A DNA stretch of 16,945 nucleotides from an uncultured Bacillaceae bacterium. GTDB lineage: Bacteria; Bacillota; Bacilli; Bacillales; Pradoshiaceae. The translations under genes were made by a program, and so were the position numbers. Positions within the stretch are counted from its first letter, which is position 1; every line of letters begins with the position of its first letter. The notes under the pieces were generated by a model that was given only the letters and a program-made list of their open reading frames with translations, was not told where the DNA came from and did no database searches. Location: NCBI GenBank assembly GCA_904501845.1, contig CAJGCH010000034.1, positions 1 to 16,945 on the forward strand, given 5' to 3'. Below, in pieces: positions 6,759 through 14,429 of the stretch.

Positions 6759-7847
6759 TCAATGCGTTTGAACGGCCACGGCCTTGATGCCAAGACCTTT
6801 TTCATTCGGCAATGAAATTTTGTTTGCTTGATAGCTTAATCCGCCCTCCAGGATATTTTTTGACAGCATTAAAGGCGCATCAAAATCAAAGCGGGTGATG
6901 TTTTTCTTGCTTGCCGCGAAATGAGCAGCAGCCGTGATGCCAAGATGTGTTTCAATCATGCTTCCTACCATGCATTCCATACCGGCCGTCTCTGCCAGCT
7001 GATTAATAATCTGAGCCTGATAGATTCCCCCTGCCTTCATAAGCTTGATGTTGATCAAATCAGCCGCACGCATTCTGATGACGTCCATTGCCTGCTTTGG
7101 GGAAAATACCGCTTCATCGGCCATGATTAAGGTATCTACATGATCGGCCACTTTTTTCAGCCCGTATAAATCCATTGCTTTTACCGGCTGTTCCACCAGC
7201 TCAATGCCAAGTCCCTCGTCCTCCATCTGGCGGATTGCCTTGATGGCATCTTTAGCGGACCAGCCTTGATTGGCGTCAAGCCTTATTCGTATGTCCTGCC
7301 CTGCTCGTTTCCTGATCTCTTTCACCCGCTTGATATCATCCTCTATTTCACCGATGCCGACTTTAACCTTTAAGACAGAAAAACCTTGTTCAACATACTG
7401 CCCTGCATCATCACCCATCTCCTCTGGACTATTCACGCTGACGGTCATATTCGTCTCAAGCTCCCCGCATGCTCCGCCCAAATATTCATATAAAGGAAGT
7501 TTGCTAAACTGGGAAAGGCAATCATAAACAGCCATATCAAGTGCTGCCTTGGCGCTTGTATTGCCAACCATCACTCTGGCAAGCTCCGGCAGCACCTCCT
7601 CATAGAATAAGAGATTACGCCCCATCAAAAACGGACCAAGGTATTCCTTTATTGCTGTCTCTATGGATGGGAGCGAATCCCCCGTAATGGCAACCGTCGC
7701 TGGCGCCTCTCCCCAACCGCTAATCCCATTATCACAATCGAGACGGACGAGGAGTGAATCTGCTGACAGCACGGTACGAATAGCCGTTTTAAACGGCTTG
7801 ATGAGCGGTACTGACACGATGAATGTTTCAATATTTGTTACGTTCAT
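6759..7847 (-). CDS. ykfB: L-Ala-D/L-Glu epimerase YkfB (enolase superfamily)
   Basis: A 362-residue muconate-lactonizing-type enolase-superfamily member that interconverts L-Ala-D-Glu and L-Ala-L-Glu, so ordinary peptidases can finish the dipeptide. All expected residues are present at the numbering known for the B. subtilis enzyme: acid/base Lys162 in KVKVG, metal ligands Asp191 (RLDANQGW), Glu219 (LVEQP) and Asp244 (MADEA), opposing base Lys268 (INIKLMKAGG), and the Asp321-Phe-Asp323 pair (DFDAPLML) that binds the dipeptide amino group. The last feature separates this epimerase from other superfamily members. The start ATG at 7847 overlaps the 3' end of ykfA by 20 nt, with GGGGT upstream, so translation is probably coupled. 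Confidence 0.97.
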   Translation of the reverse strand: MNVTNIETFIVSVPLIKPFKTAIRTVLSADSLLVRLDCDNGISGWGEAPATVAITGDSLPSIETAIKEYLGPFLMGRNLLFYEEVLPELARVMVGNTSAKAALDMAVYDCLSQFSKLPLYEYLGGACGELETNMTVSVNSPEEMGDDAGQYVEQGFSVLKVKVGIGEIEDDIKRVKEIRKRAGQDIRIRLDANQGWSAKDAIKAIRQMEDEGLGIELVEQPVKAMDLYGLKKVADHVDTLIMADEAVFSPKQAMDVIRMRAADLINIKLMKAGGIYQAQIINQLAETAGMECMVGSMIETHLGITAAAHFAASKKNITRFDFDAPLMLSKNILEGGLSYQANKISLPNEKGLGIKAVAVQTH

Positions 7848-8769
7848 TTGCTACCCCGCTTTCTACCATCAGCATCTTGGAAGTGGTGTCAATAGTGGCC
7901 GATGTGCCTAGCGGTATAGCAAAATGCGGATCACAATGGCCAATCATAAAACCGCTCATGGCAGGCTTCCCAATCAATGCAGCATAATGGTTCAGCACCT
8001 CTTCAAGCGTCAATGTTTTGGCTCGCTCTGGTTCCCCATCTGAGAAATCGCCAATTACAAGCCCCGCAATTTTTTGCAGCTTTCCTGCATTCCAGAGCTG
8101 GTTCAAATAACGGTCGATATTTCGCGGTTCTTCATGCACATCCTCTATAAACAGAATTTTCCCATCGGTATCAAGCTCATTTTTCGTCCCGAGGGAAGAG
8201 GTGATCAGACATAGGTTTCCGCCGACAAGCTCACCTTCTGCCTTCCCTTCCACCAAGACGTCAAGTTCATTTAGCGCCTCTGTATAACAGAGTTTGTCTC
8301 CGCTGAATAATTGTTTAAACGAATGCTTCGTTTGCGAATGAACTTCCTTTTTTCCTATATCACTCGCTAGCATCGGACCATGAAATGTGACCAGTCCAGC
8401 ACGCTGCCTGATTGCTGTGTGAAGATAGGTAATATCGCTGTAACCCCAAAATATCTTTGGATTCCTTCTAATGGCGTCATAATCAAGCATATCCGCAATT
8501 CGTGCCGTACCATATCCGCCGCATGCGCAAAAAACAGCCCTGATATCCGGGTCCAGGAACATGTCCATTACATCATCTGCCCGCTCCTCATCCCTTCCGG
8601 CCAAATATCCGTATTGATTTTCAATCCTCTTGCCAAAGACAAGCTCAAGCCCCAATGTCTCTTCAAAAAATGGAACCGCCTTTTTTAAATTGGCTAAATC
8701 CGGAGGACTGGCAGGTGCAATAATTCCCGCCTTATCTCCTCTTTTAAGCTTTTCTGGTCTTACCGCCAT
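7828..8769 (-). CDS. ykfA: LD-carboxypeptidase family protein YkfA (peptidase S66)
   Basis: A 313-residue S66 (LdcA/MccF-like) serine peptidase. The triad is visible: Ser111 in FWGYSDIT, Glu209 in LFIEDV and His278 in MIGHCDPH; LVGGNLCLI (181-189) is another family block. LdcA enzymes remove the terminal D-Ala from murein tetrapeptides between diaminopimelate and D-Ala; this substrate is inferred from family and operon. The ATG at 8769 is preferred because GGGAG lies 9 nt upstream and the product begins MAVRPEKLKRGDKAGIIAPASP in the usual way. The longer form from 8823 has no ribosome binding site, and its first 18 codons lie over a perfect RNA hairpin. It overlaps ykfB by 20 nt and is preceded by a 101-nt gap after dppE, the longest in the operon. 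Confidence 0.93.
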   Translation of the reverse strand: MAVRPEKLKRGDKAGIIAPASPPDLANLKKAVPFFEETLGLELVFGKRIENQYGYLAGRDEERADDVMDMFLDPDIRAVFCACGGYGTARIADMLDYDAIRRNPKIFWGYSDITYLHTAIRQRAGLVTFHGPMLASDIGKKEVHSQTKHSFKQLFSGDKLCYTEALNELDVLVEGKAEGELVGGNLCLITSSLGTKNELDTDGKILFIEDVHEEPRNIDRYLNQLWNAGKLQKIAGLVIGDFSDGEPERAKTLTLEEVLNHYAALIGKPAMSGFMIGHCDPHFAIPLGTSATIDTTSKMLMVESGVANERNKY

Positions 8770-8788
8770 TGTACACACTCCCGCCTTT

Positions 8789-8822
8789 TGAAAAGGATGT
8801 TCTCCCCTGAACATCCTTTTCA
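8789..8822 (-). terminator. Perfect 14-bp hairpin in the dppE-ykfA gap (attenuator or processing site candidate)
   Basis: On the minus strand TGAAAAGGATGTTC, loop AGGGGA, then GAACATCCTTTTCA. The arms (8809-8822 and 8789-8802) are perfectly complementary. Four T residues sit inside the 3' arm and no T run follows, so it is not a textbook terminator. It ends 19 nt before the ykfA start codon and leaves the ykfA ribosome binding site free. It may reduce read-through, protect the 3' end of dppE mRNA, or be a cleavage site. Classification as a terminator is tentative. Confidence 0.5.
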
Positions 8823-8870
8823 TATGCTAGATTCTATTTAATTGTATTCCTGGCCATCTTGTCTTTACGC

Positions 8871-10490
8871 TTACTTTTTATCCGCCCATTTCAGCTCCAA
8901 ATATCCGACTGGGTGGCGGACAATATCCTTGACACCATCTGCTTGCAAGTATAATTGATTGTAGAAGTGAATCGGGATAATCGGCATTTCTCCCATCAGG
9001 ATTTGTTCAGCCTCATACATCAATTCATAGCGCTTTTCTTCATTACTTTCGAGCTTCGCTTCCTTAATCAAAGAATCGTACTTTTCGCTGCTCCAGCCTG
9101 TCCGGTTCATCGAATGGCCTGTTTGGAAGTTTTCAAGAAAGTTGATAGGGTCCGCATAGTCTGCCAGGAAGGAGCTTCTCGAGAATTGCAGCTTGAGGGC
9201 TTTTTGGTCTTCCGCAAAGACATTGGATTCCAAATTGGCCAGCTTCACATCAACCCCAAGATTTTCTTTATACATTTGCTGGAGAGCCTCTGCAATTTTC
9301 TTATGAGTATCGTCCCCAGTGCTGTAGGTTAGAGTGACTTCCGGAAGCTTATCATAGCTTTCTTCCTCAAGCCCTTTTGCGAGCAATTCCTTTGCTTTGT
9401 TTACATCCGTTACAATCAAGTCCCCATTCGTCTCCCTGAAATCCTTGCCCGATGGGTCGTTAAACCCTGGAGCCACAAAACCATAAGCTGGCTCCTCCTC
9501 ATTCTTCGTTACATAATCAACCAGCTGACTCTGATCTGTCGCCATGGCAAAAGCTTTGCGGATATTGATGTTTTGGAATGGCTCCTCCTCTACGTTAAAC
9601 CGGAAGAAATACAGACCAGCTTGCTCTTCAATCTTTACTTTGTCCTCCTTCATTAATTGGTCAGTCATCTCAGGCGGCACATCAGAGGTATCAAGCTCCC
9701 CATTCGTATACATCTGATATTCTGTCGTCGTATCATTGACCATTGCCCAGTTCACTTTGTCTAGCTTCACAGAATCAGCATCCCAATATTCAGGATTCTT
9801 CTCCATAATCATATGGCTATCATGCTTCCACTCAGACAGAGTAAATGGACCGTTTCCAACGAAGCTATCCGCTTCAGCAAACCATTCCGGATTTTCTTTT
9901 GCGACCTTCTCATTAATCGGGAAGAAGGCCGGGTTTGTAATGACACTTAGAAAGTAAGCTTGCGGGCTCTTCAAAGTCACTTTGAAGGTTTTATCGTCTA
10001 CCGCTTCAACCCTCACGTCATCTGCGGTTCCTTTTTCCGTGTTAAATTCCTCTCCACCCTCAATGAAATAGCCAAGAAAAGCTGCACCAGATGCGGTTTT
10101 CGGGTCTAAGAGCCGTTTCCATGCATAGACAAAATCCGAAGCGATCAAATCATCACCATTGGACCATTTTGCATCCTCCCGAATATGGAAGGTGTATTCC
10201 TTCCCATCTTCTGACACATCCCAGCTTTCTGCCACAGCCGGCTCTGGCTCATGATTCTTGCCAAGCCTCGTCAACCCTTCCATCAAATTGTTGAGTGCGT
10301 TCCATGAAACTGCATTAAAGCCAATTGGCGGGTCAAAGGATGTGGGCTCCTCCCCATTATTTAGATAAAGCACCTTTTCATCACTAGCTTGATTGCCTTT
10401 GCCCTCATTACCCGATTCCTTTGTCGCTGTACAAGCTGCACTAAAAATGACCAAAACCAGCATGCTCAATACGGAAATTATCTTTTTCAT
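8871..10490 (-). CDS. dppE: Peptide-binding lipoprotein DppE (SBP family 5)
   Basis: A 539-residue extracytoplasmic solute-binding lipoprotein. The signal peptide MKKIISVLSMLVLVIFSAAC ends in a lipobox with Cys20 as the lipidated residue, so the protein is tethered to the outer membrane face. Family-5 features follow: NGEEPTSFDPP near residue 45, LTRLGKNHEPEPAVAESWDVS-type entry block, YTFHIREDAKWSNGD, and ADYADPINFL near the C-terminal lobe. The ATG at 10490 is chosen because GGGGGAGAAGG lies directly upstream and the signal peptide then starts normally; the longer form (10559) would bury the signal sequence. It begins 10 nt after the dppD stop. In B. subtilis DppE delivers di/oligopeptides and, as I recall, binds murein tripeptide, which fits the ykf enzymes downstream. 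Confidence 0.95.
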   Translation of the reverse strand: MKKIISVLSMLVLVIFSAACTATKESGNEGKGNQASDEKVLYLNNGEEPTSFDPPIGFNAVSWNALNNLMEGLTRLGKNHEPEPAVAESWDVSEDGKEYTFHIREDAKWSNGDDLIASDFVYAWKRLLDPKTASGAAFLGYFIEGGEEFNTEKGTADDVRVEAVDDKTFKVTLKSPQAYFLSVITNPAFFPINEKVAKENPEWFAEADSFVGNGPFTLSEWKHDSHMIMEKNPEYWDADSVKLDKVNWAMVNDTTTEYQMYTNGELDTSDVPPEMTDQLMKEDKVKIEEQAGLYFFRFNVEEEPFQNINIRKAFAMATDQSQLVDYVTKNEEEPAYGFVAPGFNDPSGKDFRETNGDLIVTDVNKAKELLAKGLEEESYDKLPEVTLTYSTGDDTHKKIAEALQQMYKENLGVDVKLANLESNVFAEDQKALKLQFSRSSFLADYADPINFLENFQTGHSMNRTGWSSEKYDSLIKEAKLESNEEKRYELMYEAEQILMGEMPIIPIHFYNQLYLQADGVKDIVRHPVGYLELKWADKK

Positions 10491-10500
10491 CCTTCTCCCC

Positions 10501-11520
10501 CTAAAAATTAGTAATTGTGCTCTTTTCAGCCGTGCTACTCCCTCTCCCTGCTCTTTCATCCTCCAGCCAGCAATTTACGAAATGGGCATCCTGAATATGC
10601 GTTTTTTCAGGATCCAATCTTGCACATACTTCCATGGCATGGTCACATCTCGCCGTAAAGGGGCATCCTTTTGGAGGGGCAAATAAATCAGGCGGTGTAC
10701 CAGGAATCGGAACCAGGTCCCCTTCTTCCCGGTCAAGCCTCGGAACGGATTGGAGGAGACCTTTTGTGTACGGATGGCGGGCTTGATAGAATATATCCCT
10801 TCTTCCGCCAGTCTCAGCGATCTTTCCGGCATACATGACCGCAATCCGGTCCGCCACTTGCGCAACCACACCTAAATCATGCGTGATTAAGATAATCGAA
10901 ACACCCGTCTGCTTTTGAATTTTTCGAAAGAGATCGAGAATTTGGGCTTGAATGGTTACGTCCAAGGCCGTTGTCGGCTCATCCGCTATCAATATATCAG
11001 GCTCGCAAATCAGGGCCATGGCAATGACAATTCTCTGCCTCATCCCTCCGCTGAACTGATGCGGGTATTGTTTGTATCGTATATCCGGGTTGGCGATTCC
11101 GACCATCTTCAGATACTCAAGACCCTTCGCTTTAGCGGAAGATTTTGATAACCTCTGATGCTGCATAAGACCTTCCGTAATTTGTTCGCCAATGGTAATC
11201 GTCGGATTCAATGCAGTCATCGGATCCTGAAAAATCATTGAAATATCAACACCGCGTATCTTCCTTAAATCAGCTTCCTTCAATTTCGCCAAATCCCTGC
11301 CGCCATAGAGTATTTGTCCTTTTGTGATGCGGCCATGCGGAGCTGGGATGAGTCCCATGATGCTCTGGGAGGTGACACTTTTCCCGCACCCGGATTCGCC
11401 TACAATCGCCAAGGTCTCTCCTCGATGAAGGCTGAATGACACACCTCGTACAGCATGCACGGCCCCGCCATAGGTCGAAAATTGAACATGCAGGTCATGT
11501 ATCTGCAGCACTTTTTCCAT
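10501..11520 (-). CDS. dppD: Dipeptide ABC transporter ATP-binding protein DppD
   Basis: A 339-residue ABC ATPase. Walker A GESGCGKS (41-48), Q-loop Gln98, signature FSGGMRQRIVIAMAL (156-170), Walker B ILIADEP (176-182) and switch His214 are intact. The C-terminal oligopeptide extension (HPYTKGLL, then GCPFTARCDHAMEVC) holds Cys286, 292, 299 and 317, in exactly the spacing seen in YkfD. The ATG at 11520 is chosen because AGGAGGT lies 7 nt upstream; that site overlaps the dppC stop codon (AGGAGGTAA), so translation is coupled. The longer form starting at 11568 would overlap dppC by 44 nt without a ribosome binding site. It acts on the cytoplasmic face of DppBC. Confidence 0.96.
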   Translation of the reverse strand: MEKVLQIHDLHVQFSTYGGAVHAVRGVSFSLHRGETLAIVGESGCGKSVTSQSIMGLIPAPHGRITKGQILYGGRDLAKLKEADLRKIRGVDISMIFQDPMTALNPTITIGEQITEGLMQHQRLSKSSAKAKGLEYLKMVGIANPDIRYKQYPHQFSGGMRQRIVIAMALICEPDILIADEPTTALDVTIQAQILDLFRKIQKQTGVSIILITHDLGVVAQVADRIAVMYAGKIAETGGRRDIFYQARHPYTKGLLQSVPRLDREEGDLVPIPGTPPDLFAPPKGCPFTARCDHAMEVCARLDPEKTHIQDAHFVNCWLEDERAGRGSSTAEKSTITNF

Positions 11521-11524
11521 AACA

Positions 11525-12466
11525 TTACCTCCTAAGCTTCGGATCGAGCGCATCCTGAAGTCCATCACCTACAACATTAAAGGCAAACATCGTCAAGGAG
11601 ATGAACAAGGCAGGAAAGAATAACCGCCACCAATAACCGCTTAATATGACGCCTAATGCATCATTCAGCATTCCTCCCCAGCTCGCATGCGGAGCCTGGA
11701 TACCTAGACCCAGGAAGCTCAGGAAGGCTTCCGCAAAAATGGCCGACGGAATGGTTAAAGTCAGTTGGACAATGATAGGTCCCATAGCATTTGGCAATAG
11801 ATTCTGGCGGATGATTCGCCTCGTCTTCGTCCCGAATGTCTTTGATGCAAGCACGAATTCATAGTTCTTGATTTGGAGCACTTGGCCGCGCACGATGCGG
11901 GCCATCCCAATCCACCCTGTCACAGACAGGGCGATAATGATGGTGAATAAGCCGGGTCCCATCACGACTGCTAAAAGAATGACAAGTAATAAGTACGGCA
12001 ATCCATATAGCACCTCAATGACCCTAATCATCCCATTGTCTGTCCTTCCGCCTTTATAACCGGCGATGCCTCCATATATAACCCCGATGAAGAAATCAAT
12101 CATGGCTGCCATGATTCCCACAAACAAAGAGACACGCGCCCCATACCAAGTTCTCGCGAACACATCGCGGCCAAGGTCATCGGTACCAAACCAGTATTCA
12201 GAGGAAGGCGGCAGGTTCTGATTCATGATGGACTGTTCTTCAATGGAATTGGGCGAGAGGGAAGGACCGATGATGGCCATGATGATAAGGAATGCAAGGA
12301 ATACCAAACCAGCCATCGCAAGCCTGTTCTGCCGAAGCATTTGCCATGAGTCCTGCCAATAAGTCCTGCTCGGACGAACAACGGCTTCTGCATCCATATC
12401 AGACCGGTCAAGCGGCCTAAACCACTCATCCGGTATTTCTTTTTGTTGCTTGGATTTCACACGCAA
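11525..12466 (-). CDS. dppC: Dipeptide ABC transporter permease DppC
   Basis: A 313-residue permease of the OppC/DppC branch. A cytoplasmic N-terminal segment (1-50) leads to helix 1 (about 51-70), the family hallmark FGTDDLGRDVFART (93-106), and further helices near 112-135, 155-180, 228-253 and 282-300. The EAA-type loop that docks an ATPase is at about 205-225 (VLASKTFGTKTRRIIRQNLLP). Start is TTG at 12466: GAGGGGTGA, which overlaps the dppB stop codon, lies 7 nt upstream. A GTG two codons in (12460) is the alternative but is further from the site. It pairs with DppB to form the channel. Confidence 0.94.
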   Translation of the reverse strand: MRVKSKQQKEIPDEWFRPLDRSDMDAEAVVRPSRTYWQDSWQMLRQNRLAMAGLVFLAFLIIMAIIGPSLSPNSIEEQSIMNQNLPPSSEYWFGTDDLGRDVFARTWYGARVSLFVGIMAAMIDFFIGVIYGGIAGYKGGRTDNGMIRVIEVLYGLPYLLLVILLAVVMGPGLFTIIIALSVTGWIGMARIVRGQVLQIKNYEFVLASKTFGTKTRRIIRQNLLPNAMGPIIVQLTLTIPSAIFAEAFLSFLGLGIQAPHASWGGMLNDALGVILSGYWWRLFFPALFISLTMFAFNVVGDGLQDALDPKLRR

Positions 12467-12473
12467 AACAAGC

Positions 12474-13403
12474 TCACCCCTCTTTCTTATTCAAGTTGAT
12501 ACGGGGGTCAAGAATTCCATAAGCGATATCCACCAGGAATAGCATGATGATGAGGACAGAGCTGTAAAAAACGGTTGTTCCCATAATCACGGGATAATCA
12601 CGATTATTGATGCTTTCGATGAAATACTTGCCCATTCCAGGTATCGCGAAGATTTTTTCAATGACGAATGTTCCCGTCAAAATACTGGCAGCCAGTGTGC
12701 CAAGAACGGTCACCACCGGCAGCAAGGCATTGCGAAGAGCATGCTTAAACACAATTTTCGCTGGACTTAACCCCTTTGCCTTTGCCGTCCGTATGTAATC
12801 CTGGGTTAGTACCTCAAGCATACTCGAGCGCGTCAGTCTGGCAATGATGGCCATCGGTCCTGTCGCAAGCGCAAATGTCGGCAATATCATATGGCGCCAG
12901 CTCGTCCAGGTAGCAGCTGGGAGCCAGCCTGCATTTACGGCAAAAACCTGAATGAATAGTGTCGCTAATACAAAGTTTGGGATCGATATCCCTAAGACGG
13001 CAATTGTCATCGCCAAATAATCAATGATGCCATTCCTTCTCAGAGCGGCAATGACACCAAGGGTAATCCCTGAAACAATAGCTAAAGCAAGAGTATAAAG
13101 ACCAAGTTCCAAAGAGACCGGGAACCCCCAGGAAATCATATCATTCACCGTTTGCGAAGACTTTTTGATGGATGGGCCAAAATCCAAAGTAACAACAGAC
13201 TTTAGATAATTAACATATTGAACAGCCAGTGGTTCATCCAGTTTATAATAGGCGATTAAATTGCGCTGTACCGCTTCATTGGTCGTCCTTTCTTCATTAA
13301 AAGGCGACCCGGGAACGGCGTGCATCAAAAAGAATGTGCCGGTAATAATCAGCCATAAGGTGAGAAGCATGGAGACAAGGCGGCGGATAATAAAAGTGTT
13401 CAG
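12474..13403 (-). CDS. dppB: Dipeptide ABC transporter permease DppB, probable CTG start
   Basis: A permease of the OppB/DppB branch, 309 residues if started at CTG (13403). Hallmarks: N-terminal FIIRRL before helix 1, VPGSPFNEERTTNEA after it, DFGPSIK (about 90), and the EAA loop TAKAKGLSPAKIVFKHALRNALLP for ATPase docking; further helices follow to LLDPR-like ILDPRINL at the end. The first ATG (13370) would begin inside the first helix, drop the conserved RRL segment and has no ribosome binding site. In contrast GGAGGAGG lies 8 nt before CTG at 13403, right after the dppA stop codon. No ATG, GTG or TTG in frame lies between. B. subtilis DppB is about 308 residues, which agrees. The gene identity is certain; the CTG start is a strong inference. 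Confidence 0.92.
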   Translation of the reverse strand: MNTFIIRRLVSMLLTLWLIITGTFFLMHAVPGSPFNEERTTNEAVQRNLIAYYKLDEPLAVQYVNYLKSVVTLDFGPSIKKSSQTVNDMISWGFPVSLELGLYTLALAIVSGITLGVIAALRRNGIIDYLAMTIAVLGISIPNFVLATLFIQVFAVNAGWLPAATWTSWRHMILPTFALATGPMAIIARLTRSSMLEVLTQDYIRTAKAKGLSPAKIVFKHALRNALLPVVTVLGTLAASILTGTFVIEKIFAIPGMGKYFIESINNRDYPVIMGTTVFYSSVLIIMLFLVDIAYGILDPRINLNKKEG

Positions 13404-13419
13404 ATTCGTTACCTCCTCC

Positions 13420-14244
13420 CTAAGAAAACGTCGTGCGCATCGCCAATTCTGTCATCACAAGCATGGCCTGATAGGCCTGCAGGATATCTTCCGCCTCAAA
13501 TTTGACGATTGTCGTTCCTTCAATCAATTCGGTCCCAGGCATCAGGTTCGCCCACTCCGCTTGCCCGTAATTGACAAATTCAATTCGAAGCACTGGCCGT
13601 TTCGGCGGAACCAATGGCTTGACTAGCGACCGGTTCTTTATAGCCTCACTTGCCGCTTCTGCCAGCAAAAGCTTTGATTTGGCAGGAGTGAGTGTTTTCG
13701 CAGCCGATCTCGAAATAGCCGTTTTTACCGCTACAGTTGTGACATTGTCAATCAGCCTGCTTGCTTCAAGAGCAGCCTGGTCATCCCCAGCTACCATCAA
13801 CACCGGGACACCAAAATGGCCAGCTACATATGCATTAAAGCCAAGTTCTCCGATGGGTTTGTCATTTATGTACATATTGCGAACACCAAAAATCATGGTA
13901 TGTGTTAGAACACCAGGCATAGATGCCCTGGCATGATAGCCGGCAAAGATAACCCCATCAAAGGATGAATCCAATCCTTGCATCATGGAGTACGGTTTAA
14001 CATCACCTGTGATCAGCTGTGTATCAGGATGCAAAAGCTCCACGAGAAGATTGTTCATCTTGCTATGGCTGTCATTGACAATCACATCCTTACTCCCATT
14101 CAAAAACAGACTGGATATAATGGCGTTTGCCTCCTCTGTCATGATGCGCCGGCTTCGCTCATAATTATGCAATTCCGAGGATACATGAGTATGATCCACA
14201 AGCCCTGTTATCCCCTCCATATCCACTGACATATAAATCCGCAT
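13420..14244 (-). CDS. dppA: D-aminopeptidase DppA (M55)
   Basis: A 274-residue zinc D-aminopeptidase, the same length as the B. subtilis enzyme, which releases D-Ala from peptides such as D-Ala-D-Ala and D-Ala-Gly-Gly. Counting from the ATG at 14244, the dinuclear zinc ligands are at their known positions: Asp8 and Glu10 (SVDMEG), His60 (NDSHSK), His104 (GYHARA) and Glu133 (GELGFN); His115 in THTMIFG matches the proposed catalytic histidine. GGAGTG lies 6 nt before this ATG; the GTG at 14253 would overlap that site. No signal peptide is seen, so it works on imported peptides in the cytoplasm. It is the first gene of the operon and its stop codon abuts the dppB ribosome binding site. Confidence 0.97.
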   Translation of the reverse strand: MRIYMSVDMEGITGLVDHTHVSSELHNYERSRRIMTEEANAIISSLFLNGSKDVIVNDSHSKMNNLLVELLHPDTQLITGDVKPYSMMQGLDSSFDGVIFAGYHARASMPGVLTHTMIFGVRNMYINDKPIGELGFNAYVAGHFGVPVLMVAGDDQAALEASRLIDNVTTVAVKTAISRSAAKTLTPAKSKLLLAEAASEAIKNRSLVKPLVPPKRPVLRIEFVNYGQAEWANLMPGTELIEGTTIVKFEAEDILQAYQAMLVMTELAMRTTFS

Positions 14245-14271
14245 CTTCTTCACTCCATTAGTTATTTTTTG

Positions 14272-14312
14272 AATTATCTAACAATTATAGTTCATGATAC
14301 ATTTTTTTACAA
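14272..14312 (-). promoter_or_regulatory. dpp-ykf operon promoter with CodY-box-like element
   Basis: Minus strand: -35 TTGTAA (14307-14312), 17-nt spacer, perfect -10 TATAAT (14284-14289). AATTGTTAGATAATT (14272-14286) overlaps the -10 and the expected transcription start and matches 12 of 15 positions of the CodY consensus AATTTTCWGAAAATT. CodY repression of dpp is established in B. subtilis. The start codon follows about 40 nt after the -10. Confidence 0.8.
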
Positions 14313-14318
14313 TTGCAA

Positions 14319-14346
14319 ATCGGACTATTTTCACAAATGGTCCGAT
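14319..14346. promoter_or_regulatory. Inverted repeat between divergent dppA and ydhK-like genes
   Basis: ATCGGAC (14319-14325) and GTCCGAT (14340-14346) are perfect 7-bp arms with a 14-bp spacer. The spacer contains TATTTTCACAAATGG (14326-14340), a weak CodY-like core (10 of 15). It sits 6 bp upstream of the dppA -35 and could serve either gene as an operator. Function is not known. Confidence 0.35.
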
Positions 14347-14371
14347 GAAAATCCATTCCCACTCACAATGA

Positions 14372-14401
14372 TTGCATGGAAATAAATCCCTTTGTTATGA
14401 T
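14372..14401 (+). promoter_or_regulatory. Promoter of the ydhK-like gene
   Basis: An extended -10, TGTTATGAT (TATGAT 14396-14401), lies 18 nt after a poor -35 TTGCAT (14372-14377). The start codon is 28 nt downstream, with AAAGGAG between. Confidence 0.5.
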
Positions 14402-14429
14402 GTTCCTATCAAAGAAAGGAGAGCATAAA

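Noticed and set aside
8824..8870. Possible separate ykfA promoter (TACAAT near 8838)
   Set aside because: A -10-like TACAAT is present on the minus strand, but no -35 is found at 16-18 nt, so read-through from the dpp promoter is the simpler reading.
14308..14317. TACAATTGCA, one mismatch from the CopY box near a possible copper lipoprotein gene
   Set aside because: Bacillus copper genes are usually controlled by CsoR rather than CopY, the site overlaps the dppA -35 rather than the ydhK promoter, and a 9-of-10 match in AT-rich DNA is easily chance.
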